This document shows, one piece after another, positions 10,083 to 19,899 of a DNA stretch of 64,000 nucleotides. The first letter of the stretch is position 1. Every line of letters starts with the position of its first letter. The translations under genes and the position numbers were made by a program. Under the pieces are notes generated by a model. The model was given only the letters and a program-made list of their open reading frames with translations. It ran no database searches and had not been told where the DNA came from. The stretch is from JAPSGB01 sp963775185 (lineage in GTDB: Bacteria; Myxococcota_A; Polyangia; Polyangiales; Polyangiaceae), in contig CAVZIE010000025.1 in assembly GCA_963775185.1 (NCBI GenBank), positions 1 to 64,000 of the forward strand. Reading direction: 5' to 3'.

Positions 10083-12260
10083 TCAGTTCGTGATCTGCAC
10101 GCTGAGCGGCGCGCTCGAGTTGGCGCCGTCGCCGACGACGAGCTGGACGACGTACACGCCCTTCACGTCGACGACCAGGGTCGGCGTGGCCACGCTGGTG
10201 GTCGCACCGCTGCCGATGTCCCAGGCCGCGGCCGATCCGAGCGGCGCCGACAGGATGGTCCACGTGTAGAACAGCGCCTGCTTGGCGTTGCAGGGAGCGG
10301 CGTTGTCCGCGTCGCTGCTCGCGGTGGCGTCGAAGCGCAGCGACGCGTGGCCGTTCATGTGGACGACGTAGGGCGAACTGCCGCCCGGCAGCGCCGGCGG
10401 CGTGGGCGCGATCGTCATCGCGGTGCAGGTGGAGGGGCACGAGCCTGCCGTCACGCCGGCGAGGCGCGCTACCGGCGACGCGCTGCCGCAGCTGGAGGCG
10501 GCCGTCACGGAGACGCTGTGCGTCGCCGCGACGCTCGCGTGACCCTCGCTGTCGGTGACGATCAGCGACACCGTGTACGAGCCGACCCGGTCCGGCGTGA
10601 AGCCGGCGATCGGCATCGCGGCATCGATCAGCGCCGTCACGCTCCCCGAGGGGACCTTCGTGAACGCCCAGGCGTAGCTGTTCGTCTCCGTCAGCTTGCA
10701 CGCGCCGCCGGTGTCCGCGTCGCTCACGCTCGCCGACAGCGACACGCCCGATCCCACGGTCGTCGAGCCGGGAGAGGCGGTGATCGAGTCGACGACGGGC
10801 ACGGCGGTGCCGCACGTGTTCTCGGTCGCGCGGATCGTCAGCGTCTGGACGTCGCTCTGGTGCCCCGCCGCGTCGCGCGCGAACACTTCCACCGCGTACT
10901 CGCCGGGGAGATCGGGCGAAAACCACGGCGAGCTCTGGTCGGCGCCGCTGAGCGCCGCGCTGCTGCCGGCGGGCACCGACGTGATCGACCAGTGCAGCGA
11001 CAGGTGCTCGGTCTGGTTGCACGGTGCGGACGTGTCCGCGTCGTCGACGTTGGCGGAGAGCGTGACCGGCGTACCCGTGCGGGGCGACGCCGGCGTCGCC
11101 TTCACGTCGGACAAGCTGGGGGCGTGGCTGCCGCAGGCTCCGGCGACGACCGGGACCTGTCGCACGTTGCTCGAGCGGCCGCGCGCGTTGGTGACATGGA
11201 CCTCCGCGGTGTAGCTGCCCGGGACGTCCGCGACGAACGTCGGCGAGATCTCGGGGCTGTCCACCAGCGACGCGCTGCTGCCCGGCGGAACCGCGATCAG
11301 CGTCCAGTGGTACGTGAAGTGCGGCGCGTCGGTGCAGGCGGGGACCGGCGGTCCCGCGTCCGCGGCGGCGTCGCCGGTGCCGGCGTCGGACGCCGCGTCC
11401 GCGGCCGCGTCGCCCGCGTCGCTGTCGGGCGCGCCGCTGTCGGGTGCGCCCGCGTCGGGCGCGGCGGGCGGCGGTACGGCTTCGACCGTCGCCGACAGCG
11501 TCACCAGCCCGCCGCTGTCCGGCGTGCCCGGAGTCGCCGTCGCCCCGGTCACGCGACCGTCCAGGACGCTGCAGCCGCCGACCGCGATGATCGCTTCGGC
11601 GGTGGCCGCGTGTCCGGCGCGATCGGTCACGGTCACGCTCACGTCGTAGTCACCGCGCTGGTCGGGGATGAACGACGGCGCGTGCGCGTCCGGATGATCG
11701 AGCGTCGCCGCGCTGTCCACGGGCTGCGACACGAGCGTCCAGTGGAACGACAGCGCGTCGCCGGCGCTGCACGCCGCGTCCATGTCGGCGTCGCTCGCCG
11801 CGGCGCCGAGCACGACCACGTCGCCGGTCGCGGGCGCGGACGGCGCGGACGCGATCGCGCCGACCACCGGCACGTTCGCGCCGCACGGGCCCGCGCTGAA
11901 CGTCGCGGTCGCGGGCGCGCTGGTCAGCGTGCCGTCGGAGACGACGAGCTCGATCGTGTAGTCGCCGGCGACGTCCGGCGCGAGCCACGCCTTCGCGGCG
12001 TCCGCGGCGTGGATCGCCGCGGTGCTCCCCGTCGGGGCGTCGGCGACGCGCCAGCTGTACTGGAGCGGCAAGCCGTTGGGATCGCTCGACGCGCCGCCGT
12101 CGAGCGCGACCTCGGCGCCGACCGCGACGCTGGTCGCGACGGCGGCGATGCGCGCGGACGGCGGCACCAGATCCTTCGAGCAGCTCGTCGCGAGCAGCGA
12201 CGATACCGCGACGGACCAACAAACCAGCAACAAGACAAGCGAACGACGCATCGATCCCAT
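10083..12260 (-). CDS. PKD/Ig-like repeat lipoprotein
   Basis: 725 residues with signal peptide RRSLVLLLVCWSVAVSSLLA and Cys in ATSC as probable lipidation site. The rest is a series of about seven beta-sandwich modules of ~85-100 residues carrying the PKD-like signature (SDPNGLPLQYSWRV, GDYTIELVVSDG, GSYTVSLIVTDSEGH), each with a conserved Cys near the start of the module. A DAG/ADA-rich insert lies near residues 270-305. PKD modules are extracellular spacers or binding domains. ATG 12251 is an alternative start, three codons downstream. The gene lies 16 bp after the outer-membrane-like gene on the same strand, so the two are probably one transcript. Ligand unknown. Confidence 0.85.
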   Translation of the reverse strand: MGSMRRSLVLLLVCWSVAVSSLLATSCSKDLVPPSARIAAVATSVAVGAEVALDGGASSDPNGLPLQYSWRVADAPTGSTAAIHAADAAKAWLAPDVAGDYTIELVVSDGTLTSAPATATFSAGPCGANVPVVGAIASAPSAPATGDVVVLGAAASDADMDAACSAGDALSFHWTLVSQPVDSAATLDHPDAHAPSFIPDQRGDYDVSVTVTDRAGHAATAEAIIAVGGCSVLDGRVTGATATPGTPDSGGLVTLSATVEAVPPPAAPDAGAPDSGAPDSDAGDAAADAASDAGTGDAAADAGPPVPACTDAPHFTYHWTLIAVPPGSSASLVDSPEISPTFVADVPGSYTAEVHVTNARGRSSNVRQVPVVAGACGSHAPSLSDVKATPASPRTGTPVTLSANVDDADTSAPCNQTEHLSLHWSITSVPAGSSAALSGADQSSPWFSPDLPGEYAVEVFARDAAGHQSDVQTLTIRATENTCGTAVPVVDSITASPGSTTVGSGVSLSASVSDADTGGACKLTETNSYAWAFTKVPSGSVTALIDAAMPIAGFTPDRVGSYTVSLIVTDSEGHASVAATHSVSVTAASSCGSASPVARLAGVTAGSCPSTCTAMTIAPTPPALPGGSSPYVVHMNGHASLRFDATASSDADNAAPCNAKQALFYTWTILSAPLGSAAAWDIGSGATTSVATPTLVVDVKGVYVVQLVVGDGANSSAPLSVQITN

Positions 12261-12276
12261 GGCGGATTATCCAGAG

Positions 12277-13335
12277 CTATTCGAACGAATAGACGAGCCC
12301 CGCGAGGAGCTGGTGGTAGGTGAGCTTCTCGTGCTCGAGCGACACCACGTCGCCCTCGTAGCCAAGCCGGGCGCCGAGCGCGCCGCCCGCCGGGTGGATG
12401 GTGAAGCCCGCACCGAAGCGCAGCTCGCTGGCGATCCTGCCGTACACGCTCGCAGGATCGCTGCTCCGCGCGAACGCGGGATCGAACGCGAAGAACGCCG
12501 AAGCCTCGATCTCGTCGCCGGACCACAGTCCCAGGCGGGCGCCGAGCTCGGCTTCCATCGCCCACTGGGGCGAGACCTTGTCCACCAGCACCAGCGCGCG
12601 CGGTCCGAGATACGGCACGGCCCAGACGCGCTCGCGACCTTCGGTGATGCGCCACAGGTAGCCGGCGGTGACGTCGAACGCGTGGCGGCTCTGCAGCTGA
12701 TCGACGTCGTTCGGGACGCCGAACGCGCCGAAGCGCGAGCCGGGCAAGCGCTCCATGACGTGGCCGCTCGCGAACGCGTAGTGCGCGTCGATCGGGACCT
12801 GCTTCGCGATCAGCGCGCCGCCCTCGAGCACGAAGCCGCCCTGGCGCGTGGCGCTGTCGGTGCTGTCCAGCCCTTGCGACCACACGCCGCTCGCACCGAC
12901 GTGGCCGGCCGCCGGTGATCGCGCCACGGGCCTCGGCCCGGCGTCCCCGTACGGTGCGCCATACGGCGGGCCCGCCGGCGGATACATCGACTGGGGCGGA
13001 TACATCGGCTGCGGTCCGTACGGCTGCGGTCCGTACGGCTGCGGTCCGTACGGTTGCGGTCCGTACGGTTGCGGTCCGTACGGTTGGGCCGGCTGTCCCG
13101 CGTAGGGCTGCGCGGCGGCCGGTTGCGGCTGCGCCGTGGCCGGTTGCGTCGTGGCCGATGGGGCAGGGGGTTGGTCCGGCGCGGAACCGCTCGGCGGCGC
13201 CGTCGCGGATGGCGCTGGCGCGCCCGCGGGAGGCGACTCACCGGCGGGTTGGGCCAGAGCGGACGTCGCGAAAAGCAGGCCTACGAACAGGGCCGGAACG
13301 GCGCTCCGAGCGCGACCGGCAAGCGATGCTGTCAT
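12277..13335 (-). CDS. Secreted / outer-membrane protein with Pro-Tyr-Gly repeats
   Basis: 352 residues from ATG 13335. Signal peptide ARSAVPALFVGLLFATSALA with probable cleavage at ALA-QPAG. Residues ~28-130 are low-complexity Pro/Ala/Gln/Tyr with five tandem YGPQP units, visible as a 15-bp DNA repeat. The C-terminal ~210 residues alternate polar and aromatic residues (GYLWRITEGRERVWAVPYLG, LTYHQLLAGLVYSFE) and end in Phe-Glu, which suits an outer-membrane beta-barrel, though I recognise no specific family. The low-complexity part also contains a REP-like core at 13172-13190. Divergent from the lipoprotein at 13429 (93 bp shared upstream region) and 16 bp before the PKD lipoprotein. Confidence 0.8.
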   Translation of the reverse strand: MTASLAGRARSAVPALFVGLLFATSALAQPAGESPPAGAPAPSATAPPSGSAPDQPPAPSATTQPATAQPQPAAAQPYAGQPAQPYGPQPYGPQPYGPQPYGPQPYGPQPMYPPQSMYPPAGPPYGAPYGDAGPRPVARSPAAGHVGASGVWSQGLDSTDSATRQGGFVLEGGALIAKQVPIDAHYAFASGHVMERLPGSRFGAFGVPNDVDQLQSRHAFDVTAGYLWRITEGRERVWAVPYLGPRALVLVDKVSPQWAMEAELGARLGLWSGDEIEASAFFAFDPAFARSSDPASVYGRIASELRFGAGFTIHPAGGALGARLGYEGDVVSLEHEKLTYHQLLAGLVYSFE

Positions 13336-13428
13336 GCAGGTTCCGTGGAAGAGCGATTCGATGCCGCCTCTCCCGGGTTCATTCGCGCCCCGGGGCGTTC
13401 GTCCGCTGCGTGCTAGCGTCCGGCCGCC

Positions 13429-14208
13429 ATGACGAACAAGCGGGTGCCCATCCTCGGCATCCTGGCGCTGCTGGCCGCCGGGTGCGGCTCCAGCTCTTCG
13501 CCGGGTGGCGCGGGGTCGAACGACGCCGCCACCGATGCGCCGACGGACGCCCACGCCGAAGCCGCGGCGCAGGACGCCGCGCCGGACGCGGACGCGACGT
13601 TGGCCGACGCCGGGATGGACGCCGATGCGGACGCCGGGAGCGACGCCGATACCGACGCGGCGCCGACCGACGGCGCGGTGAGCTGCGACGACAAGGCCAA
13701 GAGCTGTGCCAGCACGTTCGGATCGCTGTTCACGAAGAGCGACGGCCGCGCCGACGGTACGCTGGTCGCGCTCGTGCGCCCGGTCGATCAACAGTGCGCG
13801 CTGCCGAACGGCACGCACGTCACGCTGCAGCTGTCGATCGCCGGCCAGGTGCAGCGCCTGGTGACGTCGGTAAACGGCGTCGCGGTCACCACGGCGAGCG
13901 CGCCGCTGGTCGGGCCGGCGTACGCCGAGGGCTGGCACCAGAACGTCGTGCTCGACTACCCGACGGATCTCGGCGTGCACAGCGGCGACTTCACGTCCGT
14001 CACGCTCGACGAGGGCGTCGCGTTCCTGTGCTCGCACCTGCAGATCGGCGCGCCGGTGTCGGTGTACGCCTACTCGGACGGGAGCGAGCCGAGCAGCGCG
14101 CACCAGATCCACCGCAACGACAACTACCCGGACGGCGCCATCGTCGTCGATCCGACCTCGCCCGACCCGACGTATCTGCTGTTCCGCTACGCGACGCAGA
14201 CGTTCTGA
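13429..14208 (+). CDS. Hypothetical lipoprotein with Asp/Ala-rich linker
   Basis: 259 residues. Clear lipoprotein signal (PILGILALLAAGC), then a Ser/Gly and Asp/Ala-rich linker (ADADAGSDADTDA) to about residue 84, typical of myxobacterial surface lipoproteins. The C-terminal ~170-residue domain has three Cys and beta-rich sequence (HVTLQLSIAGQVQRLVTSVN, SVYAYSDGSEP) and matches no family I recognise. It shares a 93-bp divergent upstream region with the outer-membrane-like gene, so the two could be co-regulated. Probably anchored at the outer membrane. Confidence 0.85.
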   Translation: MTNKRVPILGILALLAAGCGSSSSPGGAGSNDAATDAPTDAHAEAAAQDAAPDADATLADAGMDADADAGSDADTDAAPTDGAVSCDDKAKSCASTFGSLFTKSDGRADGTLVALVRPVDQQCALPNGTHVTLQLSIAGQVQRLVTSVNGVAVTTASAPLVGPAYAEGWHQNVVLDYPTDLGVHSGDFTSVTLDEGVAFLCSHLQIGAPVSVYAYSDGSEPSSAHQIHRNDNYPDGAIVVDPTSPDPTYLLFRYATQTF

Positions 14209-14350
14209 AGAGGTGTCCAGAAATCGCAGGGGTGGGCGCCGTCGGCGCGGACAGGAACGCCGTCACGTTCCAATCCGAGCGCGAGAGCTCGTGCCGCCTG
14301 GATCCCGCCGGCGCGGAAAGAGTAAAATTAAGGTAGGCGAGCGCGGTCAA

Positions 14351-14584
14351 CGCCGCCCACGTGGGCGGCGTCGGAGTGCGGGGCAACCCCGTGTCTACGT
14401 CGGCTGGGCGCAAGGCACGATCGAGACAGGGCGAGGTCCGGGGCGCCCACGTGGGCGCAGGGCGCCGGCACAATCGTACAGATATCGAATTTCGCGCTTG
14501 ACACGATCGGCGCGCGTCGAGGCGAGAGAAACGGTCGACCGCGCCGCGCCATGCCCGCTGGCGGCCAGAACGCCCACGTGGGCG
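14351..14584. repeat. Three CACGTG-centred palindromes in the gap before the HNH gene
   Basis: The 475-bp gap 14209-14683 has no convincing gene. It holds perfect palindromes centred on CCCACGTGGG at 14351-14370 (20 bp, CGCCGCCCAC plus its complement), 14443-14458 (16 bp) and 14571-14584 (14 bp). They share the core CGCCCACGTGGGCG. Centres are 90 and 127 bp apart, and the last lies 100 bp before the HNH start. They look like operator sites for a dimeric protein. Confidence 0.6.
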
Positions 14585-14683
14585 CCGCGCGCGCAATCGG
14601 CCGACTCGAAACGCGTCCGGGTGCGCGATCGCACGCCAGCGCGGCGCGCTGGGGGGCCGAAAAGCCCGTGTTAGAGCGGAAGC

Positions 14684-15883
14684 ATGAAAACCGTGGAGAA
14701 CGACTGGCGGCAAGCGCACGCGGAGCTGCAGCGCATCGCGGAAGAACACTTGGTCCTGGATCGCGACGAGGGTCGCTGGCTGCTCGCGGCGCGGCGGGCG
14801 CGCGTGCACGTGGAGCTCGGCTACGCGACGTTCGCCGAGTACGTCGAGCGCGTGCTCGGATACGGGCCGCGGACCACCGAAGACAAGCTTCGAGTCGCGG
14901 AAGCGCTCGAGCAGTTGCCGCTGCTCTCGGCGAGCGATCTGTCGTGGTCGGCGCTGCGCGAGTTGACGCGCGTGGCCACGCCGGCCACGGAGCGCGCGTG
15001 GATCGACGCGGCGAAGACGCGCACGGTGCGCGATATCGAGCGGCTCGTCAGCGGTCGCGCGCCCGGCGACGGGCCGGCGGATCCGCCGCGGGCGGAAGCG
15101 CGCCGGCATGTGCTGCGCTTCGATGTGTCGGCGGACACGTTTGCCACGGTCCGCGAAGCGATGGCGCGGCTGCGGCGCGACTCGGACGGATCGCTGGATG
15201 ACGACGCCGCGCTCTTGCTCATGGCGCGCGCCGTGCTCGGCGGGCCCCCCGACCCGGGGCGCGCGAGCTACCAGATCGCGATGACCGTGTGCGAGCGCTG
15301 CCGTGCCGGAACGCAGCAAGCCAAGGGCGAAGCCGTCGACGTGGAGCCCGCGATCGTGGAGACGGCCGAGTGCGACGCCCAGCACGTCGCCGACGGCAAG
15401 CGCGCCACGCAGACGATTCCGCCGGCGACGCGCCGCGAGGTGGTGCGCCGTGACGGCGGCTGCTGCGCCGTGCCAGGGTGTCACAACGCGGTGTTCCTGG
15501 ACGCGCACCACGTCGACCCGCGTGCCGAGGGCGGCGGGCATGATCCGGGAAATATCCTGATCCTATGCGGCGCCCACCATCGCGCGGTGCACCGGGGTCG
15601 CCTGATCGTGGCGGGCAGCGCATCGGCGGGCTTCACGTTCCAGCACGCGGACGGCTCGGCGTACGGGAGCGTGGCGGCGCCGGAGCGCGCGGATGCCGCC
15701 GCGCGCGTGTTCGTCGCGATGCGCGGGCTCGGGTTCAAGGAGAAGGAAGCGCGCCGCGCGGTCGACGCCGCGTCGAGGGGCGGAGCCGCGTCGAGTGTGG
15801 AGAAGCTGCTCAGGGCCGCGCTCGGAAGCGTCTCGCTCCGCGTGTCCGACTGCCGGGCACCGGTCTACGTCGGATCGGCGTAG
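14684..15883 (+). CDS. HNH endonuclease-domain protein
   Basis: 399 residues, no signal peptide. The N-terminal half is helical (residues ~1-140, GYATFAEYVERVLGYGP), as in DUF222-type HNH proteins. The HNH domain is near residues 250-310: RDGGCCAVPGC, then LDAHHVDPRAEGGGHDPGN, then LCGAHHRAVHRG, giving the paired Cys, the His-His and the Asn/His catalytic metal site. After it, residues ~335-385 (FVAMRGLGFKEKEARRAVDA) resemble the three-helix RuvA C-terminal / UBA-like fold. The last ~15 residues (VSDCRAPVYVGSA) may be altered by the adjacent transposase relic. Such proteins are common in actinobacteria and myxobacteria; the target is unknown. Preceded by three CACGTG palindromes. Confidence 0.85.
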   Translation: MKTVENDWRQAHAELQRIAEEHLVLDRDEGRWLLAARRARVHVELGYATFAEYVERVLGYGPRTTEDKLRVAEALEQLPLLSASDLSWSALRELTRVATPATERAWIDAAKTRTVRDIERLVSGRAPGDGPADPPRAEARRHVLRFDVSADTFATVREAMARLRRDSDGSLDDDAALLLMARAVLGGPPDPGRASYQIAMTVCERCRAGTQQAKGEAVDVEPAIVETAECDAQHVADGKRATQTIPPATRREVVRRDGGCCAVPGCHNAVFLDAHHVDPRAEGGGHDPGNILILCGAHHRAVHRGRLIVAGSASAGFTFQHADGSAYGSVAAPERADAAARVFVAMRGLGFKEKEARRAVDAASRGGAASSVEKLLRAALGSVSLRVSDCRAPVYVGSA

Positions 15884-16931
15884 GCAGAGCCCCGGATCGA
15901 GGAGCCGCAGCGACGGCAAGGGGAGATCCGGTTCGAGTATCCGGAGGATGCGCTGGAGTCGTCGCATCCCGCCCGGGTGATTTGGGACGTGCTGGGGAAG
16001 GTGGATCTGGCGGCTTTCAGCCGGGGCTGCGAGGCGGTGGAGGGCAGCGCGGGACGCTCGCTGAAGAGTCCGCGAATGCTGCTGACACTGTGGTTGTACG
16101 CGCTGATGCAGGCGGTGGGCAGCGCGCGCGAGATCGCCCGGCTGGTCGACAGCGACATGGCGTATCGGTGGATCGCAGGCGACGTGGACATCAGCCATCA
16201 AAAGCTGTCGCAGTTTCGCGTCGGGCACGGCGAGGCGCTCGGCGAGCTGATGACCAGCATCCTGGCGACGCTGATGAACCAGGGGTTGCTGTCGCTCTCG
16301 CTCGTGGCACAGGACGGGACACGGATTCGCGCAGCGGCCACCGCCCCGTCGTTCCGGACCTACGGTTCGCTGTTGCAGTGCCGGGAACAAGCCAAGCTGC
16401 ACATCAAGGCGGTGCTGGCCGCAGCGGACGACCCGGAGTACACGCGCGCTCGACATGCGGCGCGGGCCGCAGCGGCCAAGGATTACCAGGAGCGCGTGGA
16501 GGCCGCGATCGCGACGGTGACGGAGCTGCAGAAGCACCGCTCACCGTCGGACTCGCAGGCGCGCGCTTCGACGACCGGCCGTGCTTCTGGCCGACGGTGG
16601 ACACGCCAAGGCCGATGACATCGCGGCGACCAGGCGTATGGGCGTCGATGTCATCGTCCCGCCCGCCGAGGCGGCAAAGGCCATCGAGAAGCTCGAGGCC
16701 GCGGGAGCCGATCCTGAAGTCGTTGCCTGGCGCGAACGCATGGAAACAGACGAAGCCAAGCAGCTCTACCGAGCTCGGGCCGGACTGGTCGAGCTTGCGA
16801 ACGCTCACCAGAAGACGCATCACGGCATCACGCAGGTGCTCGTGCGCGGTGCCGCCAAGGTCACCTGCGTCATTTTGCTCAACGCAATCGGTTCCAACCT
16901 TCTGCAGCACGCCGCGCACCTCCTCGGCTGA
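15884..16931 (+). mobile_element. IS1182-like transposase relic
   Basis: The first part (about 15890-16570) reads GEIRFEYPEDALESSHPARV then IWDVLGKVDL through AQDGTRIRAAA, the N-terminal and first catalytic region of IS1182-type DDE transposases. The second part (16581-16931, next frame) reads VLLADGGHAKADDIAA and ends LLNAIGSNLLQHAAHLLG, the family's C-terminal part with the second catalytic Asp region. Roughly 100 residues expected between the parts are missing, and no start codon is seen, so this is a decayed copy. It begins directly after the HNH stop in the same orientation. I could not find terminal inverted repeats. The next 180 bp (16932-17111) hold nothing I recognise. Confidence 0.75.
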
Positions 16932-17111
16932 CGCCTGCCGCCCGCGCGGGCAGCCGCGCCAACAAGGACGCCTACATGGGCGCCCTCATCCGGCCGCAGC
17001 GGTACCAGCGCGTTGCCCGCGGTCGCGCCGCGCGGTCGCGCCCCCTCGCGCCGCGCCTGTCACGCGATAGATGGACACATCTTGAGCGCAACCCGACACC
17101 CTGCTACCGGC

Positions 17112-18939
17112 TCACCACTGGAAATAGTCGCTGGCGCCGGTCGCGTTGTCGAGGATGAGCTCGAACGCGGTCACGAAGTTGCCGAACACGGTCCGGTCGA
17201 ACGCGAACCGTCGCCCCTCGATATTGGTCGGGTTGCCCGGAGCGGTGTGCTGCGTCGTGCCCGACGCGTCGCTGACATTGACCTCCTTCGCCCCGGCCGC
17301 GTTGCTGACGATGCGACCCGCGGACCACGCGGCCTCGGTCACGGCGGTGGCTACGGGGACGCGCAACGGCCCGCCGATGGTGAAGAGCTGCGGCAGCCCC
17401 TGCACCGCCGGGCAGTCGCTGATCTGGTCGAGGGCGACCGCGTACAGGTCGGTCTCTCCCGACGTTGTTTCCTCGGCGAAATACGACAGGCACTTGCCGT
17501 TGCCGGACCACGCGAACGAAAACAGCGCGTCGGCGTTTCCGCGCTCCATCCCGCCGCCGCTGACCATGGTGCCGCTCACCTTCTGCGGCGCGGAGGAGCC
17601 GTCCGCCGGCGCGACGAACAGCTCGTACACCGTGTCCGTCTCCTGGTCGGAGACGTAGGCGATGCGCGTGGAGTCCGGCGACCAGAGGAACGCCGCCTTG
17701 GGCACGAACGAAAGCGCCGTGTTGAAGCGGACATCCTGGGTGGCGCCCATGGTCCCGGAGATCTTGACGCCGCCCGTGCCGTCGGGATTCGCCGTGTACA
17801 GCTCGATCGTATCCTTGGTGTCCTGGTCGGCCGCGTAGGCGATCTTCGATCCGTCCGGCGACCAGAAGCTGTGGGCGGAAAGGACACGGTAGCCGCCGAG
17901 CGGGCCGTTGACCTTGTGCTCGTTCGTTCCGTCGATGTCCACCGTGAACAGCTCGAGCACGTTGCTGCCAGTGCCCGTGTTGCGCAGGAACGCGATTCTT
18001 GCTCACGTCGGGGTTGGCTTGCATCGTGAGCGCGCCGGGCGCGATCTCGGTCTGACCGGTTCCGTCCGCCATCGCGACGTACGCGCTCGTGCCGTTGCGA
18101 TACACGAGCCTGGTGCTGTCCGGCGTCCACACCGCGCCGTCACCGTCGTCGGCGAGCTTCACCGGCGCCGAGCTGCCGTCGGTCGGCGCCACGGACAGGA
18201 CCGGCTTGTAGGTGCTCTTGGCCTCGTTGAAGTATGCCACGTGCGAGCCGTCTGGAGAGAGCCACACGCCCGAGATGCTGGTGTCGAATGTGGCGATCTC
18301 GACGGCGCTCGATCCGTCGGCCTTGGCGACGACGAGCTTCTGCGGCGTGGTGAAGCCGCGCAGGAACGCGACGTACGTGCCCGACTTCGACCACGCCATG
18401 GCGTTGCTGCTGTGCGAATTGCTCGACGAGTCGATGAGCACCGGCGACCCGCCGTGGATGCCCACGATCTCGATGCCCGCGCTGTCGGCGAGCAGGACGC
18501 GGGTCGCGTCGGGAGAGACGCGATACCCGCGGACCTGGCTCTGGATCTGGATGACCCCGTCGGTTTCGAACAGGCCCCAGAGGTGGGTGTCGTTGTCGTC
18601 CTTGTCGTAGCTGCGCCAGATCGCGATGGGGTCTCCCGTCGGCGCGCTGCCCGCGCTGCCGCCGGACCCCGCGCTGCCCGCTGTGCCGCCGGTGCCCGCC
18701 GTTCCGCCCGTGCCCGCCGTTCCGCCGGTGCCCGCCGTTCCGCCCGTGCCGGCGCCACCGCTGCCGCCGGTGGCGCCGGCACTCCCACCCGCGCCGCCGG
18801 TCCCTCCGGTCGCGCCGCCGCCGTCGCTCCCGGCGCCGCCGCCGGGCGACGAGCTCGTGTCGTCGCCTCCACAGGCCTGGAACAGTGGCGCGCACAACAC
18901 CACGCCGACAAGCACGATCCAAGGACGATTGGACTTCAT
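17112..18939 (-). CDS. TolB/WD40-like beta-propeller lipoprotein (single-base frameshift near 17996)
   Basis: ATG 18939 follows a good ribosome site (GGGGAGG). Signal peptide with lipobox (PLFQAC), then a 60-residue Gly/Ala/Thr linker with tandem GTGGTA units. The rest is a periplasmic or surface beta-propeller with repeated SPDGSKIAY and SPDSTRIAYVSDQ motifs, as in TolB/PD40 repeats. At AAGAATCGCG (17992-18001) one extra A breaks the frame. Removing it joins VSK to IAFLRNTGTGSNVLELF without loss, and the second part runs intact to the stop at 17112. I annotate it as one gene of about 608 residues, since everything but that base looks conserved. Propellers of this kind bind proteins or sugars; partner unknown. 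Confidence 0.82.
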
Positions 18940-19084
18940 CGGAGCACCTCCCCGGGCAGATCTTGCCCGGGCGGGCGCGGGGCACCATCCCGCGAACGCG
19001 GGATGGCCTGGCGTCACCCCGTGCGGCGAGACGCGTGCGACCGGCAAGCCGCGACAGCGACCGTCGCGAGGGAGCCAGGGCCGC

Positions 19085-19477
19085 TCAAGCGTCAGATGGC
19101 TTCATGTAACACCCGCCGTGGCGCCCGGGCCCGCGGCGAGCGCGGCACTCCGCTACGGCGCGTGTGAGCTCTTCGTAGTCGATCGGCTTTTCGAAGACGT
19201 GGCAGGCTTCTTCGGCCATCGCCGGGTGTCGGCGTGCGCTGCTGACGAAGATGCAAGCCGTTGGATGGTGTTGCCTGGCGGTCCGGACCACGACTTCGCC
19301 GGACAACTGCGGCATCTCGTGATCCGTCAAGACCGCGTCGAACCGGTGCGCGGATAGCGCATCGACCGCGTGACGCCCGTCCGTGAAAGCGTGGACCTCG
19401 TGCCCGTCGTCTTCGAGCAGGTCCTTCAATGCACGAACGGTGTTGTGCTCGTCGTCCACGAGAAGAAACGTCGCCAC
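19085..19477 (-). CDS. Stand-alone response-regulator receiver (CheY-like)
   Basis: 130 residues, a single receiver domain. It shows the acidic pair in LLVDDEHN, phospho-acceptor Asp in AVLTDHEMPQLSG, the conserved Ser/Thr position in IFVSSARR and Lys in VFEKPIDY. No output domain. Such single-domain regulators act by protein contact or as phosphate sinks in phosphorelays. No kinase lies next to it; the nearest candidate in the window is the hybrid kinase at 1-2320, which is too far to imply pairing. The last ~20 residues are basic/Gly-rich and not part of the fold. Confidence 0.88.
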   Translation of the reverse strand: MATFLLVDDEHNTVRALKDLLEDDGHEVHAFTDGRHAVDALSAHRFDAVLTDHEMPQLSGEVVVRTARQHHPTACIFVSSARRHPAMAEEACHVFEKPIDYEELTRAVAECRARRGPGRHGGCYMKPSDA

Positions 19478-19612
19478 GGCCGTCGTCCCTCTGCAAGGAC
19501 TTGGCCAACGACGTCTGGACGGAAAGCCTCGGCAAGATGCGCCGAGCGACGCGCAATATCTTCGCGACGGCGCAGCACGTTTGCAGTTTGTGCGCGTGAT
19601 TGCGGCTGCAGG

Positions 19613-19770
19613 TCACGCCGGCCGCGCGATCACGACCGAGTCCGGCGGCAGCTCGAGGGCGCCGCCGACCGCGTCGCCACCTCCGCGGACGCGGACGCAG
19701 CACCTCGGGCTCCGAGTCATTCGCCGCGGACCGGGCTTCCGCGCCGTGCCGGCATCCTCGGATACATCCA
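19613..19770 (-). pseudogene. Truncated copy of the treZ 3' end
   Basis: The minus-strand reading ends VGGALELPPDSVVIARPA, the C-terminus of the treZ at 25349-27062. At DNA level 19616-19665 is almost identical to 25368-25417, and similarity fades through 19770 with small indels. Only the last ~50 codons are present, with no start. It is a dead partial duplication lying 5.7 kb from its parent. Confidence 0.8.
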
Positions 19771-19899
19771 GAATCCGACGCGGGGCGGCGCGCGCAGGAA
19801 GCCGTAGCTGTCGAGCGCGATCGCGACGCGCGGCCCGCACAGGCCAACCCAAATATCAAGGTTGTTTCGGCAGTTTTTTGCTGCTTGTCTGGCGATACT

